From NCBI RefSeq assembly GCF_910596095.1, contig NC_056546.1:20922425-20986424 (forward strand): DNA of 64,000 nucleotides. Direction: 5' to 3'. Position 1 is the first letter of the stretch; every line of letters starts with the position of its first letter. Shown in pieces: positions 1 through 13,600 of the stretch. The DNA comes from Thunnus maccoyii. Its lineage: Eukaryota > Chordata > Actinopteri > Scombriformes > Scombridae. The position numbers were made by a program, and so were the translations under genes. The notes beneath the pieces are model-generated. The model worked only from the letters and a program-made list of their open reading frames with translations. It had not been told where the DNA came from and ran no database searches.

Positions 1-950
1 ACAATTTTTGGTCGAGTACAGACACCAGCTCGCAGAGAGCACTTTAACCATACCACAGCTAAATTTAATTTTGGTCAGAAGTTACTCGCATTGTAGAACC
101 TAGCTATCATAAAGGCTTTGCAGCTTTGAAACACTGGCAGACTGAGGTGATTAAATCATAGTCTCTGTGAGTGTGTCGGTCTCACTACAGGGCCAATATT
201 TCAGTGCAGAGTGAAATATCTCCACAAGTATTGTCATGAAATTTGGTACAGACAGACAGTCACCGTTCCCAAGGGGATACGTTTCCATTTTCTGAGGATT
301 GCTTGGCTCTTCCTCTTGTGAAACAATGATGCTACAACACTTAGTTCAGGACAAGACATTATGAAAAACAACAAATGGGTTCCCGTGGAATTTGCTGATC
401 ATGGTCATCAGCAGATCTAACTTTAAGGATTTGATAACCTTGCGGCCTTTCCTTCAGCCCCACCCTTAGTGTCAACTTTGTATTTTGAGATAACATGTGT
501 ACAAAAGGACAATGCGATGGCATTTGCTGAACAAAATCATGCTACTCAGCGGATGGACTTTTCATGTACTGCCACTCATAGGCTGATAAATATTACATGA
601 GATTTGTAGGATAACTCATGTAATATTCAAAAGTAATGGTTGGCTGAAATTATGTGAGCCATGTATGTTTCCTGAAGGATGTGGTCTCTGTATTGTGGTC
701 ACCTTATTACTCTTCCTCTAGTGCCACCTTGAGGACAAAAGATAAAAGAAGTCTGCAACTTTCATGCTCACTAGAGAATAAACCCTTTTAAACTTATGTA
801 ACATTGCTTTGTCCTCTAGTGCCACCCTAAGGCCAAACTTTTTAACTTTTAAGGCCACATTTCATCCTAATAAGAATTTTGTTTTCTGATGTAATGAGCA
901 TTAGTGTCGACAGGGATGCTTGCGTGATAATTGACACTTGAACAACTGAC
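1..950. other. rrbp1 intron sequence
   Basis: This stretch lies downstream of the donor at the end of the third rrbp1 coding exon. I found no further coiled-coil exon, RNA gene or clear transposon in it. It is A/T-rich and ordinary. Confidence 0.6.
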
Positions 951-3277
951 CTTGGTGAGTTCTCTCAGACGGTTCTTAGCTGCAGAGGCATCCTCTTGTT
1001 CTGCTGCCAGCTGTTTCTCCCTCTCCTCCAGTTGCTTCTTCAGCATGGCCACTGGGTCTCCTTTCTGAGTGGCCTGAACATGCACACAAACACAGAAAGA
1101 ATAAATATAGTGAATCTTCTCTCATACATCTCACAAGTGTCACAAGTATCTTTCCCTTCATTGCTGACTGCTGTGTGTCATACCGTGTGCCAGGTGTCCT
1201 GAATGATGCCGGCTTTCTCAGACAGGATCTCGATGAGTCTATGAGCCTCTCCCTCACTGAACACCATGCTACTGATGGAGGACACCAGAGCCTTGTAGGG
1301 CAGGTACAGAGGAGCGTCGGCCGAATCCACCGCCACCACTGGAGAGGAAAACAACATTTAAATGAAACACATAATAACAAAGTAATACACAGTAAGAGAA
1401 AATATGAAATTCAGAATTTATTTCATGTTTAAAACCAAAAAGCCAGACACTTTTGAAGGCCTCATTAGACTGTCGCAGCTAAGACTGAATTCATACACTG
1501 CCTCAGGTAAAGGATAAGGTTGCTACTTCTCCTTTGGGTCTGGGGCCCTGGGCAGCTTCAAATGGCAAATGATGGGGCACTGTGGCACCAGGCAGAGACA
1601 AGCTTCAGGCAAGGGAGAACCCCACCCCCCTCCCTACCCATTGTCAGGGCACTGAGAGTCTTTGTTAGCTAACAAAACAGGGCAGCGGTGTTTGGACAAG
1701 CTGGCGTGCTCTATGCCCTCCCGAGCTGAGTGCCAGACATTACCCACCACTGCCCATTGGCAATACTTTCCACAGCTACACAGCTAGAGGTTCATCTGTA
1801 CTGACAGGGCATTACTGCCTTAGATGTGTATGTGTGTGTGTGTGTGTCTCAAATGTACTGACATGCTCCCACTCCCACCTCCAAACACTCAGAGTCTGAG
1901 TACTATCACCAGTGTTATGGCTAATGTAGTTCCTGCCTAAACAACCATTTCCATCAATTCAGAGGAGAAGGCTAATTTTAACATTCATGGTTCTGGTGTA
2001 GCAACAATATTGATAGACTACATCTTTGATATGCAGAGAAGGGCAGAGGACACCATCAAGGTCCAAACTACACATCAAGCTTAACAGCAAACAACTGAAG
2101 ACTGATGAACTATGTGTATTAATCTAATTCCAATGCTGAGATTTTCTGTAGATTCAAACATTTTGGAAACTGCATTATTTTAAATCACCAACTAAGAACT
2201 ACAAAAATAAAAGATACAGTAACATTTGCCATTTTTTAACATAACATCATAAATTGCAGAGCTACAACTGCAAATTTTCTTGTAGATATCTCTCTTCTTA
2301 CCAGTCTCAGTTTTCTTCTTAGAGGCCTTCTTCTTGGGCTCCTGTGATTTTGGTGCAGCAGCTGGAGTCTGCTGAGATCCCACAGGGGGCACTGCCATAA
2401 CTGGGACTTCTTTAGTGACAGCCTCAAGCACCGGGGCAGACTTGGATGTGGCTGGTGACGACTTGGCTGGGGCAGCAGCAGACTTGGCTTGGACTGAGAC
2501 GGCCTTAGCTGGGGCAGGAGCAGATTTGGCTGAGGCAGGGGCAGACTTAGCTGATGCGGGAGCAGTGGAAGGGGCAGATTTGGCTGATGCAGTAGACTTT
2601 GCTGATGCAGGGGCAGGGGCAGACTTAGTTGTTGCAGGGGAACCCTTTGCTGGGGCAGGTGCAGAGGCTGTGGTTACTGCTTTGGCAGGGGCAGACACAG
2701 GGGCCTGGGTTGGTGGGGGGGCAGCAGAGGACTTGACTGGTGCAGAGGCAGCCACAACTGGAGCTGACTGGGTAGAGGCTGGCTCCACCTTAGCCACCTT
2801 CTTCTTCTTTTTCTCTTTAGGTGAGGGTGCAGGTGAGGGATCAGCCAGAGCAGGGCTTGGTTCAGCAGCAGCTTTGGGTTGGGTGTCTGCTGGTGCTGGG
2901 GTTGCAGTTGGCACAACCTCAGAAGCAGGGGCAGGCTCGGGGGCAGGAGCAGCAGCTACAACAGGGGCAGCAGCGGGCTCAGCGACTGGATTAACTTCAG
3001 CGGCCTCTTCATCTTTTTCTGGCTCTGGGATCTTTCCATTGGGCTTTTCATCTTTCTTCTTTCCGCGGCTTTTCTTCTCAGATGTTTTGTCCTTCTTCTT
3101 TTTGTCAGAGCGAGACGACTGTATCTTACCTAACTCCCTGCGCTGTTTAGCCAAGGCCTCCTCATAAGAGGTCTCCTTCATGGAGAAGGTGGAGACAAGA
3201 GCAATCCCAAGAGCTGAGATCACCATGAATCCACCAAACACCATTATCCCAAGGGTCTGGGGGTCGTAGATATCCAT
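951..3277 (-). CDS. rrbp1: Ribosome-binding protein 1 (p180), N-terminal part, 3 coding exons
   Basis: Encodes the start of RRBP1, an ER membrane protein that binds ribosomes and microtubules. Coding exons read on the minus strand are 3277-2302, 1338-1184 and 1073-951; phases join cleanly and all have GT-AG borders. The start MDIYDPQTLG followed by a hydrophobic segment (about residues 7-29) is the RRBP1 signature N-terminus. Next come lysine-rich blocks, a long Ala/Pro/Ser/Lys low-complexity region (about residues 90-300), and then the conserved sequence APLYLPYKALVSS...EGEAHRLIEILSEKAG and the first coiled-coil exon. The remaining coiled-coil exons must lie left of the window. Mammalian RRBP1 carries many NQGKKAEG-type decapeptides in this region; here the repeat is instead KSAP/APAK-like. 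Kinectin is the nearest alternative, but the N-terminus fits RRBP1 better. Confidence 0.93.
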
Positions 3278-5854
3278 TGTTCAATTTCAGTTCACCTATT
3301 AAAAAAAAAAAAAAAAAAAAAAGAGAGAGAGAGAGGCAGAGTTGTAAATACAAGTTAAATAAAAATATTAAAGCTTACTGCAGACAACCAAAGATCTCAG
3401 AGTAAAGGGGAGAAAGAAGTTCTTATACTGAAAGGGTAGTAAAAGTCTCTGTTCCTGAGCTTGTCCTAGTGTGCTTCTTAAACGCACACAAAATCAAAAT
3501 AATCCATAGGAAACCGAAACCGTAATAATTTCTCTGTGCCTAGGCACAATGAAAGTGACTGCAGCTGTATTAACAGCAACTGATGAGGTAGACTTGTGAT
3601 TAAAACTGTATGGAGAACTCCTCCAGCCTTTTACCCTCAACAGCCTCAAGATGTCAGTGTTATCCCCTTTCATAAACTCATTGCCTGAGGCTATCTACTT
3701 TGAGCAGAATTGCAATTCTTGTCAGATCACTGTATGGCAAAAAACAGCTGGTCAAAACCCACTAGTCATATAGCCATCCACCTTGAGTTTAACATATACA
3801 TGTTTATTATACAGCTCAAATTCACCCTCATGATACCATCTAATATACTGAAGTGCAGCACTGAGCTTTCTGAGTAAGTGCAAGCACTGACACATACAAA
3901 GACAAACAAAGTAAAAACAAATAAATATCAGCACCAGGCAAAGACCCCCAACCCTGACACATTCAATAAAGAAAATATTCTAGGGAACATTTCCTTAAAA
4001 TAATATGGTTTACAACTTGAAATGGTCAAATTCACAGTGTTTTAATAATTTAATAATTCTGGATTATTACACTGATGCAATGCTAGTCTCAGATGAAAAA
4101 AAGTTATTTTACTCATCAACAGAGAGACACATTATTTTTGGTTAGCTTGTATAACCAGCAATGCACAGAAAAACACTTTAGAAACAAAGTAAAACACTTG
4201 TTGAAACTTTTTTGTTTGTGTAAGGAGCAACATTACAGTTAACATAAAGATATTTTAATGTTTACACAAACATCATATTTCTGAGAATGTTGCTGCTATA
4301 ATGTACATTCAACTATAGGTGGAGAGTTATGTAATTCCTGAGTAGGCAAATTGCCAGAGCATCTATTAGACAAAAATGTGACTTTTTCACATGTGTTTTA
4401 GATGCTCAAATTATCAGAGCAATTTTAAAGTTAAGACCATGTGTGACTGGGGCATAAGATAAATCAAACCCTTACACTGTTTCAAAACCTGAATATGAAT
4501 TTACAACAGGGAAAGAACCCCAGGACCACAGATGCAAAAGTGGGTTACAGTCAAAAGTGGATAAATAGCACAAGAAGTTACCAGCAACTGCCAACATTTC
4601 CAGCAGTTGGCTGCTGCTTAGTGTTAATTTCCTGTCCTGTAAAAACTATCCCTTGAAGGGTCTTTTAACTCTCTTGTCACAAACCAGAATATTTAGCCTG
4701 CAGGGAAAGAAAGCTGACTGAGGGTAAGTAAAAGCGAACAGAGACACTTACACACCACTCTTTCATTTATTTTTGCAGCACTTATCAATCATATCTTACT
4801 TTACATTACAGATGGGGACAATACTGTTTTAGAAAATATAGAAATGCAAAAAAGAAAATAGGACAATGTGGGTCTTTATTGTTTTTAAATAAACCAACAT
4901 TGTATGACAGGAGAGGAAAACTTCAGAACTACTTCGCTTGAATCGAAACAAGAGTCCAGAGTCCCAGATCATTACAGGCTCTTAAAGCTAGAGGTGAAAG
5001 GGGAGAGTTTGTACTGCCTCCTAATCTGAGATGTCACACGTCACTGCATCTCCACTCACAAAGAACTGAAAAAGATTGTAGGGAACTGGCTGAAGCTGAA
5101 AGTGCATCTCAAGGTCTAAAAGAGATATAACTACTATATAAGTGCATAAGATGAAGCTTACTAGGGTGTAAATGGTCTCAAAATATATAACTTTTAAGTC
5201 TAAAATATCTCTTTCAGTCATGTAAGTAGGGGGTGTATTAAGACATCGACTAATGTCTTCGGCTAGAAATGATACTTTACAAGAAGAAAACTATGTAAAG
5301 GCATTTTATTTATTCATCTAAAGACAGCGCTTGTCTTGCATTACGTTTGGTTTCGCGCACATTGTAACGATAAGACTTATTAAATCACACACTTTTTATT
5401 CGACACTTAACTCCAAGAACTTCCAAGATTTTTTATGAAGCAGTACACTTATTGTACTGACACCACAGAAAAGTCATCCAAGATTTATGAGCCATTACCA
5501 TTCACTCAAACACGCCTTTCGATCAATAAAGAGTTCATGATTCGTTAATTATTCTTATGCGATATGCATTTAATGATTACTAGCTTTATGGCTAACACTG
5601 TGAATCAATGGACTTGGCCAGCGACCTGAACATTTATAGCTCTTAGAGTAAAGTCGGTTCACGTTACAAAAACATACACCGAAAGCTTTAATAAAAGTCT
5701 TAATAGCCACTGAGGAACACATCTACAATAAATGAAGTTTAATTGGCTCTCTTTCTGTAGCAGTACTTCGCTTAAAGAGTTAGCAGCAGATAGCTTTCCG
5801 AGCTAGCTAACGCTGGCTTTATGAATTAAAAAATGTCCAGTTCCCCTACTCACC
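3278..5854 (-). other. rrbp1: rrbp1 5' UTR and first intron
   Basis: The start-codon exon extends 5' to 3295, where a T-rich tract and AG form the acceptor. A GTGAGT donor at 5853-5848 on the minus strand suggests a non-coding first exon ending at 5854, so intron 1 is about 2.55 kb. Its upstream limit cannot be read, but the GC-richer sequence 5855-6088 is the likely first exon plus core promoter. I see no other gene within the intron. A poly(A) run with a short GA tail (3301-3334) lies next to the acceptor. Confidence 0.55.
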
Positions 5855-6165
5855 TCCTGCTATGTCGATACGTCTGCTTGCTTCAAATGGACTGGAGAGA
5901 GGGCAGAAATCTGTGAATTGCAGAAGAAGTGACTTCTGTGTAAAGCTTATTTATCCAGCTATCTAGCTAACTTGATTTTTTTTCCAGAGCTCTCCCCCTC
6001 ACTCACTCCGCTGGAGAATCCGTGGTCCGCTGTGAAGTCGTGGCACTCCGAGCTGGCTAGACGTGTTGGCCCCGTGCCCCAGATAGCTGCTGCGTCTTCT
6101 TCGTTGGTTTTAATTTCGGGCTACAATCCAACTTTAAAGGTACATACCGCCACCTAGAATACCGG

Positions 6166-6535
6166 AGTGTGTACATTCATGGCATTAGATCATCTGAATA
6201 CTGACTTTTTCTCGTCAAGGACCCCTACACTGACACAAATTAGACCACGGACCCCCATCTGATAAGAGTTTTGCTTTTAGATGTTTTATAACAGAAAGTT
6301 TATGAAACACACATTCTGTCATTGTATTACTTATGAATGGAATTATAGTGAAAATAAATTATTCCCCTTTTTTGCTGGGGACCTCCAGGGGTCGTTGAGG
6401 TGGTTCCAGGGGGGTCACTACCTATTTCCTAACCCTGCCTGCATTATATAATCTATGAACCCCCTCCTAGTTTTCCTGAAGTCCTGTCCTATGCTCAGTA
6501 GTGATTTTAAACTCCATCCTGCCCTGCCTCATGGC
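6166..6535. repeat. Unclassified repeat-like filler between the LINE parts
   Basis: The segment contains the phrase CCACGGACCCCCAT near 6243-6256, similar to dispersed fish repeats that I recall but cannot name. It falls inside the target-site-duplication-bounded insertion, so it probably arrived with or after that LINE. No coding potential is evident. Confidence 0.35.
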
Positions 6536-7115
6536 AAGGCAAGTTTATTTGTATAGCACATTTCAACAACAAGGCAACTCAAAGTGCTCTACATAAAACA
6601 TAAAAAGTGTCAAGACAAAATGTAAAAGCAACATGAGGCAATATAAAAAGACATTTAAATACAATTAAAAAGAGTTCAATTGAAAGTAAAAATAAGCTAA
6701 AATAGAATAAAACATATAAAACAGGAAAGAAAAAGTTACAGTGCAGCGTAAGATATAAATCAAAAGCCTCAAATTTGATTTAATAAAAGGCAGCTGCAAA
6801 ATGAGAAGTCTTCTGCCTTGATTTAAAGGAACTGAGAGTTGCAGCAGACCTGCAGTTTTCTGGGAATTTGTTCCAGATGTGTGGTGCATAAAAACTGAAC
6901 GCTGCTTCTCTGTATTTAGCTTTGACTTTGGGGACAGAAAGCAGACCAGTCCCAGATGATCTGAAAGGTCCGGAGGGTTCATAATGTAACAGAATATCAT
7001 AAATGTATTTTGTCCCTAAACCATTCACTGCTTTATAAACCAACAGTAATATTTTAAAGTCAATTCTTTGACAGACAGGAAGCCAGTGTAAAGACCTCAG
7101 AACTTGAGTGATGTA
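6536..7115 (-). mobile_element. L2/Maui-like LINE 3' fragment nested in the larger LINE
   Basis: The minus strand at 7115-6781 encodes VLRSLHWLPVCQRIDFK and then AAFSFYAPHIWNKFP, the characteristic C-terminus of fish L2/Maui-type LINE ORF2. The non-coding tail at 6536-6600 (TTTATTTGTATAGCACATTT on the plus strand) is the matching 3' end. It splits the RNase H-bearing LINE, so it is the later arrival. The junction near 7115 is approximate, and I could not see a convincing duplication at its own ends. Confidence 0.75.
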
Positions 7116-7610
7116 ATCTAAAGTCTCATGTACTATATTTCTTAATGTCTCCCTCTCTGAATATTTCCTACAATACATGATAATGTGTTCTGCATCTTCC
7201 AGAGTGTTACACCCCTGACACAGATTTGATTGAGTTTTCCCCATTAAATATAATGTGGAGTGAAAACCAGCATGCCTGAACCTTAATTATGTAATGATTA
7301 CCTCTTCTACGATATCCTCCTTTTAACTGCGTAGCATGAACTGACTTTTGTATATCCCATTCCGTCTGCCAGGCGTTAATTATGCTGTTCCAATTAATGA
7401 TTTTGCCTCTCTCCTACCTTTTATCACTTTGTTGTCATATACTTTAAGAGCCCTCTTTGCCAGTTTATCTGCTTGTTCATTATCTTTAAAGCCCATTTGA
7501 GCAGGGACCCAACAAAACTGCACTTCTATACCCATCCTTTGTAATCTTAAAAGCATAATGTGAATCTCTGTCATGAGATCTTCTCTGACTGTTTGCCGCC
7601 CCAGATAGCT

Positions 7611-10600
7611 AGCATTAAAGCCAGAAGGCCTCCGGATGGCTGGAACACATTCATGCCGGAAATGAGCATGCTGGGAGTTGTAGTCTTTTACTTAAATGAA
7701 AAGGCTCTTTGTTTAGTTGGGCCATTTTCTGTCAAACAAAGGTGGTTTGTTTGAAATGAAAAGTAACTAAGTACTCAAGTAAAGTGCAGAGTAAATGTTT
7801 CAAAGCAGGCGACCAGCGCTTTTCTTGAGTACTTATGTATATATATTCATACATTTCAGAGGGAACACTGTGTTTTAAAAAAAAAACAAAACTCAAAATT
7901 TAAGTGTCACAACAGCATCGTCCAACACATATCACACACAACAATAGAATAAATAATAAAAAATAAAAGGTTGTTGTTATATATGATGCAGTATTAAAAG
8001 TAATAAAGTCTGTGTAGTGAGATAGATAAAAAGTAGTATTATCCATGGTGCAATGATTATATACATACTATTTAATGAAATAGGAAAAATAAATAACGGT
8101 ATAATTATTATTATTATACCGTGTGCAATGTGCATTAGAAAGATTGTTATTACTATGAATTGCGCAGATTTACACAAAACAAAGTTATGAGATATTTGTG
8201 AGAAGCCTAGAGGTATCTGAAAGCTACAGTTAATACAGTTTCTGGTTTCTTTAGTTTTCCCTGAATTGGCTTTAAAGCTGTTAAAACCACATTATTCCAA
8301 ACCTTCTAGTATGTGTATCATAATGGCTACTTATAGTCTCTATTAGCTTGTTCTAGCTCTTCTTTGGAGCTATATGATGTTTACACTGAGTGAAATATTG
8401 AAACCTATAGCTGCACCACTTCATCAAATGGAAATATTTGAGACATCTTGGGCATCATTTTATACACACAAAATTCAGCCTAACATATCTGGTGTGTTTG
8501 GAAACTTTGGGATCTCCACTAGAATTATAAATAGAGTTCTGTGGGTTTGAACAATCCTTTGCTGCATGGCATGAGTAATAACTGGCCCACTATTGCATGT
8601 TAAGGGTTTGAGGGGGCATTCTTTGCAATGAGTAATTATACCTTTGATGCATCTTTGATGCCTAAGTGCATTGTAGTAAATATGAAAGCAACACTTCCAT
8701 TTTTATTAGAGTTTTTTTCCCCATTATGGTGTCACTACTTGTTTCTGTTTCTGTTTTGCTGCTACCTGACAGACCAGAGTATCAGGATCCTTTTATATCC
8801 AAAAGTACTGAGGAATTATTATCATTAGCCACACCTGTTGAATGTGCAGGATAACATTGTTAGCACTTGTGACATTCAGGTTCTGGTAGTGCTTCCTGGA
8901 AGATTTGTTTACCACACCTTCCATTATTTTAACGCTCGAAAAAACTAATACAAAGAGCTCATAATTATATTGTATTAGTTAAAGCATTTATAATGTCAAG
9001 GCTTCAATTGTTACAGCATATATCTGTTTAAGTGTGTGACGTGTGGGACAACTGTCAATAAAACATGTAGCTTTCCTGCTCTATTACTGGAACATTTCCC
9101 TGTCCACACCCCATTTATAAATGGTTTAAGGCATCCTTGACACAACCTCTTCTAAAACTGCTCACTTAAACAGTTTTTAAAGGGCACACTTGTAACTCAA
9201 GTTTACAGATTGTTCAGCTTTCAATAAACTATAACAGTATTATAAAAAGCTGTATGAATCTCACAATGCATAACAAACACAAAATGTGACCTCAGATTAC
9301 ACTAATTTCTTTGTTTAAAAAAAAAGACTTATTTTCCATTTAAGATCTGTTTCCCATCACAAAAACAGAACATCTTATGGAGCGTTAAAATTTCACTGTG
9401 AATATTTTATTTAAATAAAAAAAATTTTAATTTTAGTGAAACATGGTGCAGTATACACAACGGTAAGGTTCACTGTTGTACCAAGTATGTGCGCCTGACA
9501 GCATGTACATCACAGTTCTACCTACTCATGCTCCTCAACACGTCAGACTGCTGCTTTTCTATTCCACAACATAACTAAAAACATTCACTTGGTGTCACAG
9601 ATCAAATTATTTCTTGTTAGATGAAAACTGCTTGCACTCTAGGTTGAAACAGCCTTAGTTACAAACCAGTTTTATAACCATACAACCCTGTCTCGGCCCA
9701 CTGATCTCTCAAAACCTACAGTCAGAGTTCCTCACTTGATGCACAAGAACCACAGTCAGTGATTTTATTTTAAGTTTGCATTGCTGTAACTCAGTGATGT
9801 GTGACATTTTCACTCCCTTTTCTCACACTGACTCTGTATTCTGCCCTTAGCAACACTCTCATTGCTGCAAGACGTTTAGCATTGGCCAAATTTGCTCTAG
9901 AGTTTATATAATGTAAGATTGGGACGATAACCTTTTACTCATATAAATGAGTATAAAACAGCTGTGAAATATAAACAATCAATTATTCTCAAAGTATATA
10001 TGTTGTGTGATGAGATGAAAGTACTTGTCTTGTTGTTGTATGCATATCAATTATTGAGAATTTGAGATGACGTGTTTGTATTGTGTGCATATGATGACGA
10101 ATGCATGATGACAGTCTGGGCAGGGCAGGGCAAACTAACCTAGAAAATGTTTGGCCAAAACATACAATTCACAAAACGCTTTGATCCATTAAACTTTTCA
10201 GTGTTGTGTTACTGACTGAAGTGAATTATTGCAGAAAGAAAACAAATTGTCCTTCAGACTGTTAATAACTCCTGAATGCAACAAGATTTAGTTTTGGAAT
10301 GAATTCGCTGTGAAATTCACTGAGTATCTAAGAATGAAAGTGAGTTCCCTCAGTATTACATTCATTCTCATTAACTCTGTTCCCACATGTAATAGATCAT
10401 AACTCACAGCTGTTCGGAAGCTGCTCTTTGGTCCCTTGATTGCTGAACCCTGAATACTGAAACTGCCAAACTACCCCAGTGGAAGCTGCTTAGTGATTAG
10501 TTTTCCTTAAGCTCAAACTTGCCTCTCTAATGTATCATACTGAAGAAGAAAAATGTTGTAAGAAACATGTGTGTTGTGTCTTTAGGCAGGAAACATGATG

Positions 10601-13600
10601 AAAAATATACTGCTGGTGCTGGTGGCCTGTCCTTGCATTTACTGTATAGTATGCAACTCAGGAGGTAGAAAGGCAAGTTTTTTTTTTTTAAAAATCTGTA
10701 GCTGTGTGCAAATTTGACCTGATGGGAGCCCGGAAGAAGCATCTTGTTCTGTTTCACTGAGGAAGAGCAGATAGTTCAGATACGTCATCAGGCCCTGCAG
10801 GTGCACCTTTTTTGAGTCCATTCAGAGGACACGGTTTCTATTTGAGAAGGCCTGTATGCTTCGTGCCTCCAGTCCTCCTCAAAGGCTTCTGAGTGCATTT
10901 TTTTATCTTGACTCAACAGCTGGACAGTGTAAAGCTGTGGGGTGTGAGACAGGTACTTCCCAGTGTAAGTATGTTGGTTCTTTGCAGTTTCACCTGTCCA
11001 CAACCTCAACCAAAGTGGTAAAAACTCAAAAACACATATCTCATGACATGACACAGCAGGAAAAGTACATCTGAACTGATCTCATTTTTTACAGCCTACC
11101 ATTACACATTCTCAAATTCCTGGGCCTAATTGTCTCAGAGCAGTGTGTCTGTGCGTGTGTGAGTGATTGAGGATTTTGACAAGATAGTGGAAAAAAACGA
11201 TCACAAAGACGGTGTTGAATTCATCATTAATGGCCAATCACTGATAATGGCTCCAAAAGCTCTGAAACTGTGCATAATATTACTTCTTATCATACACTTA
11301 CAGCCTGCAAATTATTCGAGTGTGCCTAATGGGAGATAAGGAAATAAGTCTTTGAAGATCAGTTTGTACAACCAAGTTTCACTGAGCATTGTTACCTCAG
11401 AAATTTTATTTGTGTGGTCAGAGCAACAACTGAGGAAATTCTTCATCATAGCATCACAGCAGCAGCAAAGCGAACATGAAGAAGACTAAATTTAGTGCTG
11501 ATACTTCAGATCAGTGAAGTAAGCTCTTCACAGTAGAAGACACCTCAGGTCAATGTCTGGGCCTTATATCACATATTTGTTCTCTAGATCCACCACAGCA
11601 ATATATCTTTAATGCCACCCTTTCAAATACTGTTTGCTTTGATCCCAGTTGGCAAACTAATCTGTTTGTACTGATAATGTGTTACAGTCTCATTGGCTCT
11701 AGCCTGTGGATTCAACCAATCGGTGAATCAACAAAAACCCTAGAGGTCACTGTGACAACATGGCTGGTGATGTCAATATTGACAAATCCGTCATGTACAG
11801 GTACAGTAGTGTCTACACACATGATCTTTACAACCTCTCCACTTCTCATTTAAGTACGATCTTTCACAGCTGTGTGTGTGTTGTGAAGAATTAAGCACTG
11901 TTCTTTTAAGGCCAATAATATTCCAGTAATCAACATGTAGAGTTAAAGTAAGTATTTTAAAGTATTTGCATGTACAGTCTATATGTCTTTAATAGTATAG
12001 ATAAATATATATTAACAATAATGTGAACCCAAGCAGAAAGTGTTGCCCCAACAGAAGTACTACCATAAAAGAAATATTTAGAAATTCCACATGGGTGGCC
12101 ACTTGTTTTTTTGTTTTTTTTACTGCAGATTATTTGTTTAGGTCATGTTGCTTAGTGCTGCTCAAAAAGCAGGACATGAAATGTGCATTTTGATGGTGGT
12201 GATTCCCATGAGCACTCTGGCATTTCCTCAAAGCTTACCCAATACACCACTGTACCATTCCAGGATCCACTGTGGTCAATAGATTTAACAGAAACATGCG
12301 TACAGCTGTGTTTAAAGTCAAGGGCCAACATACTAAAACTTAGTGTAAACAAGATGCAGTGGATAGATGGATACCACCACCTAGTGGCGTGATGGGTAGC
12401 TCTTTAAAATACAGATTCAGTATATTGTTCTTACATAACAAAAAACATGAACGGACTAAGGAGTAAGTTCCACAGACTCCATATGTGGAAAATATGCTAC
12501 TAACCCTCAGAACAAATATGGAAAGGCACAGACCAATCTTGGGAAAGTAGGATTTATTCAATGCCATTATTACAAATTTATAAAATGCTAATGTTCTGTT
12601 AGAAAAGCATCATGTAAAGGAATTCACACAGTTGGAATCCATTAGAAATACATTCAATTTTTAAAAAAAAAACTATAATGCATTTTAACACTCCACTGAG
12701 CCTGGTCATGATTGTAAAGTATTTTTCATCTTCTTAGTGCATATCTTTTTTTTTTTTTTTAACTGTTTTAAATAAACAAACTCTTAAGATGTCAGGTAAA
12801 TATATCAGGTCTGTTACATGAGACCTCATCAATAACAAAAGGAAATTCAGGGCAAAATAAAGAATAACACCAATAATTACACTCTGAATGGGAAAGAGTG
12901 AATCTGCAGAGTAGCTTGGGGGTTATGGAGCTGGTGAGGGCATAATACATGTAGTGCAGAGGTACTATGAGTGCAAATAAAACCAAAATGCAAACTCATG
13001 ATCATTACTTAAGTCTATTTTTCTCTGATAAAAATGCTAGATGTTGAATAATCAATAGTTTGACGTATCTTATATCTTATAGGAATCTCTTAGGAATCAT
13101 CTATATTTGCAAAACTTGTGTGAATATTTGAGAATTGTCGTATCTGACGCCGCTTCTTACAAACAAGAACGTGGACCACCAATCCAACTGTCCACTCCTG
13201 AGGTGAAGTGTGGCTATTTTTGAACACTCAAACATGTCAACTATGTCAGTGATAAGTTTCCTTACTAGAGCATTGTAGAAGTCTGGTTTTCTTGTACACT
13301 AACCTCAGAGTCCAGGAATGCAGAGCATGAGGATGTTTTTCCAGGCACAGATCTTGCCTCAACTGTTCCATTACCAAAACAAAAAAGCCCCAGCAGAATA
13401 AGCATATGAGTCATAAAACTTAGGTTATGGCTATGCGAAAAACATTCCCTAAACCTTAAAAAAAAAAGTATTTAAAACATACTTAAGGAAGCAAATTCTG
13501 ATGGGTTAGGCTCTATGGCACCAGTATTTTGTGCTTGAGTGTACATGAGGAAGGAGTCAGGATTTGTGGAGCAAAAAAGTATGATCAAAGATGCAAGATT

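Larger units (their letters stand above)
6089..7597 (-). mobile_element. 5'-truncated RNase H-bearing LINE with 13-bp target-site duplication
   Basis: Identical 13-mers GCCCCAGATAGCT at 6076-6088 and 7598-7610 flank this block. Inside, on the minus strand, 7597-7380 encodes the end of a retrotransposon RNase H domain (GIEVQFCWVPA, then NEQADKLAKRAL), followed by a Cys/His motif (CQGC, EDAEH, C at about 7240-7165) usual at the end of the ORF2 of I/Nimb-like LINEs. The low-coordinate end (6089-6165) resembles the GAA-tailed 3' end of such fish LINEs. The copy is truncated at its 5' end, since endonuclease and reverse transcriptase are missing, and it is interrupted by other repeat sequence. Family assignment rests on motif memory only. 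Confidence 0.72.

Noticed and set aside
2415-3167. Plus-strand 250-codon Ala/Gly-rich open frame
   Set aside because: It is the antisense of the rrbp1 Ala/Pro/Lys repeat exon; the open frame follows from that composition.
12183-12567. Short frames on both strands near 12.2-12.6 kb
   Set aside because: A/T-rich with no conserved motif and no splice partner; consistent with chance.
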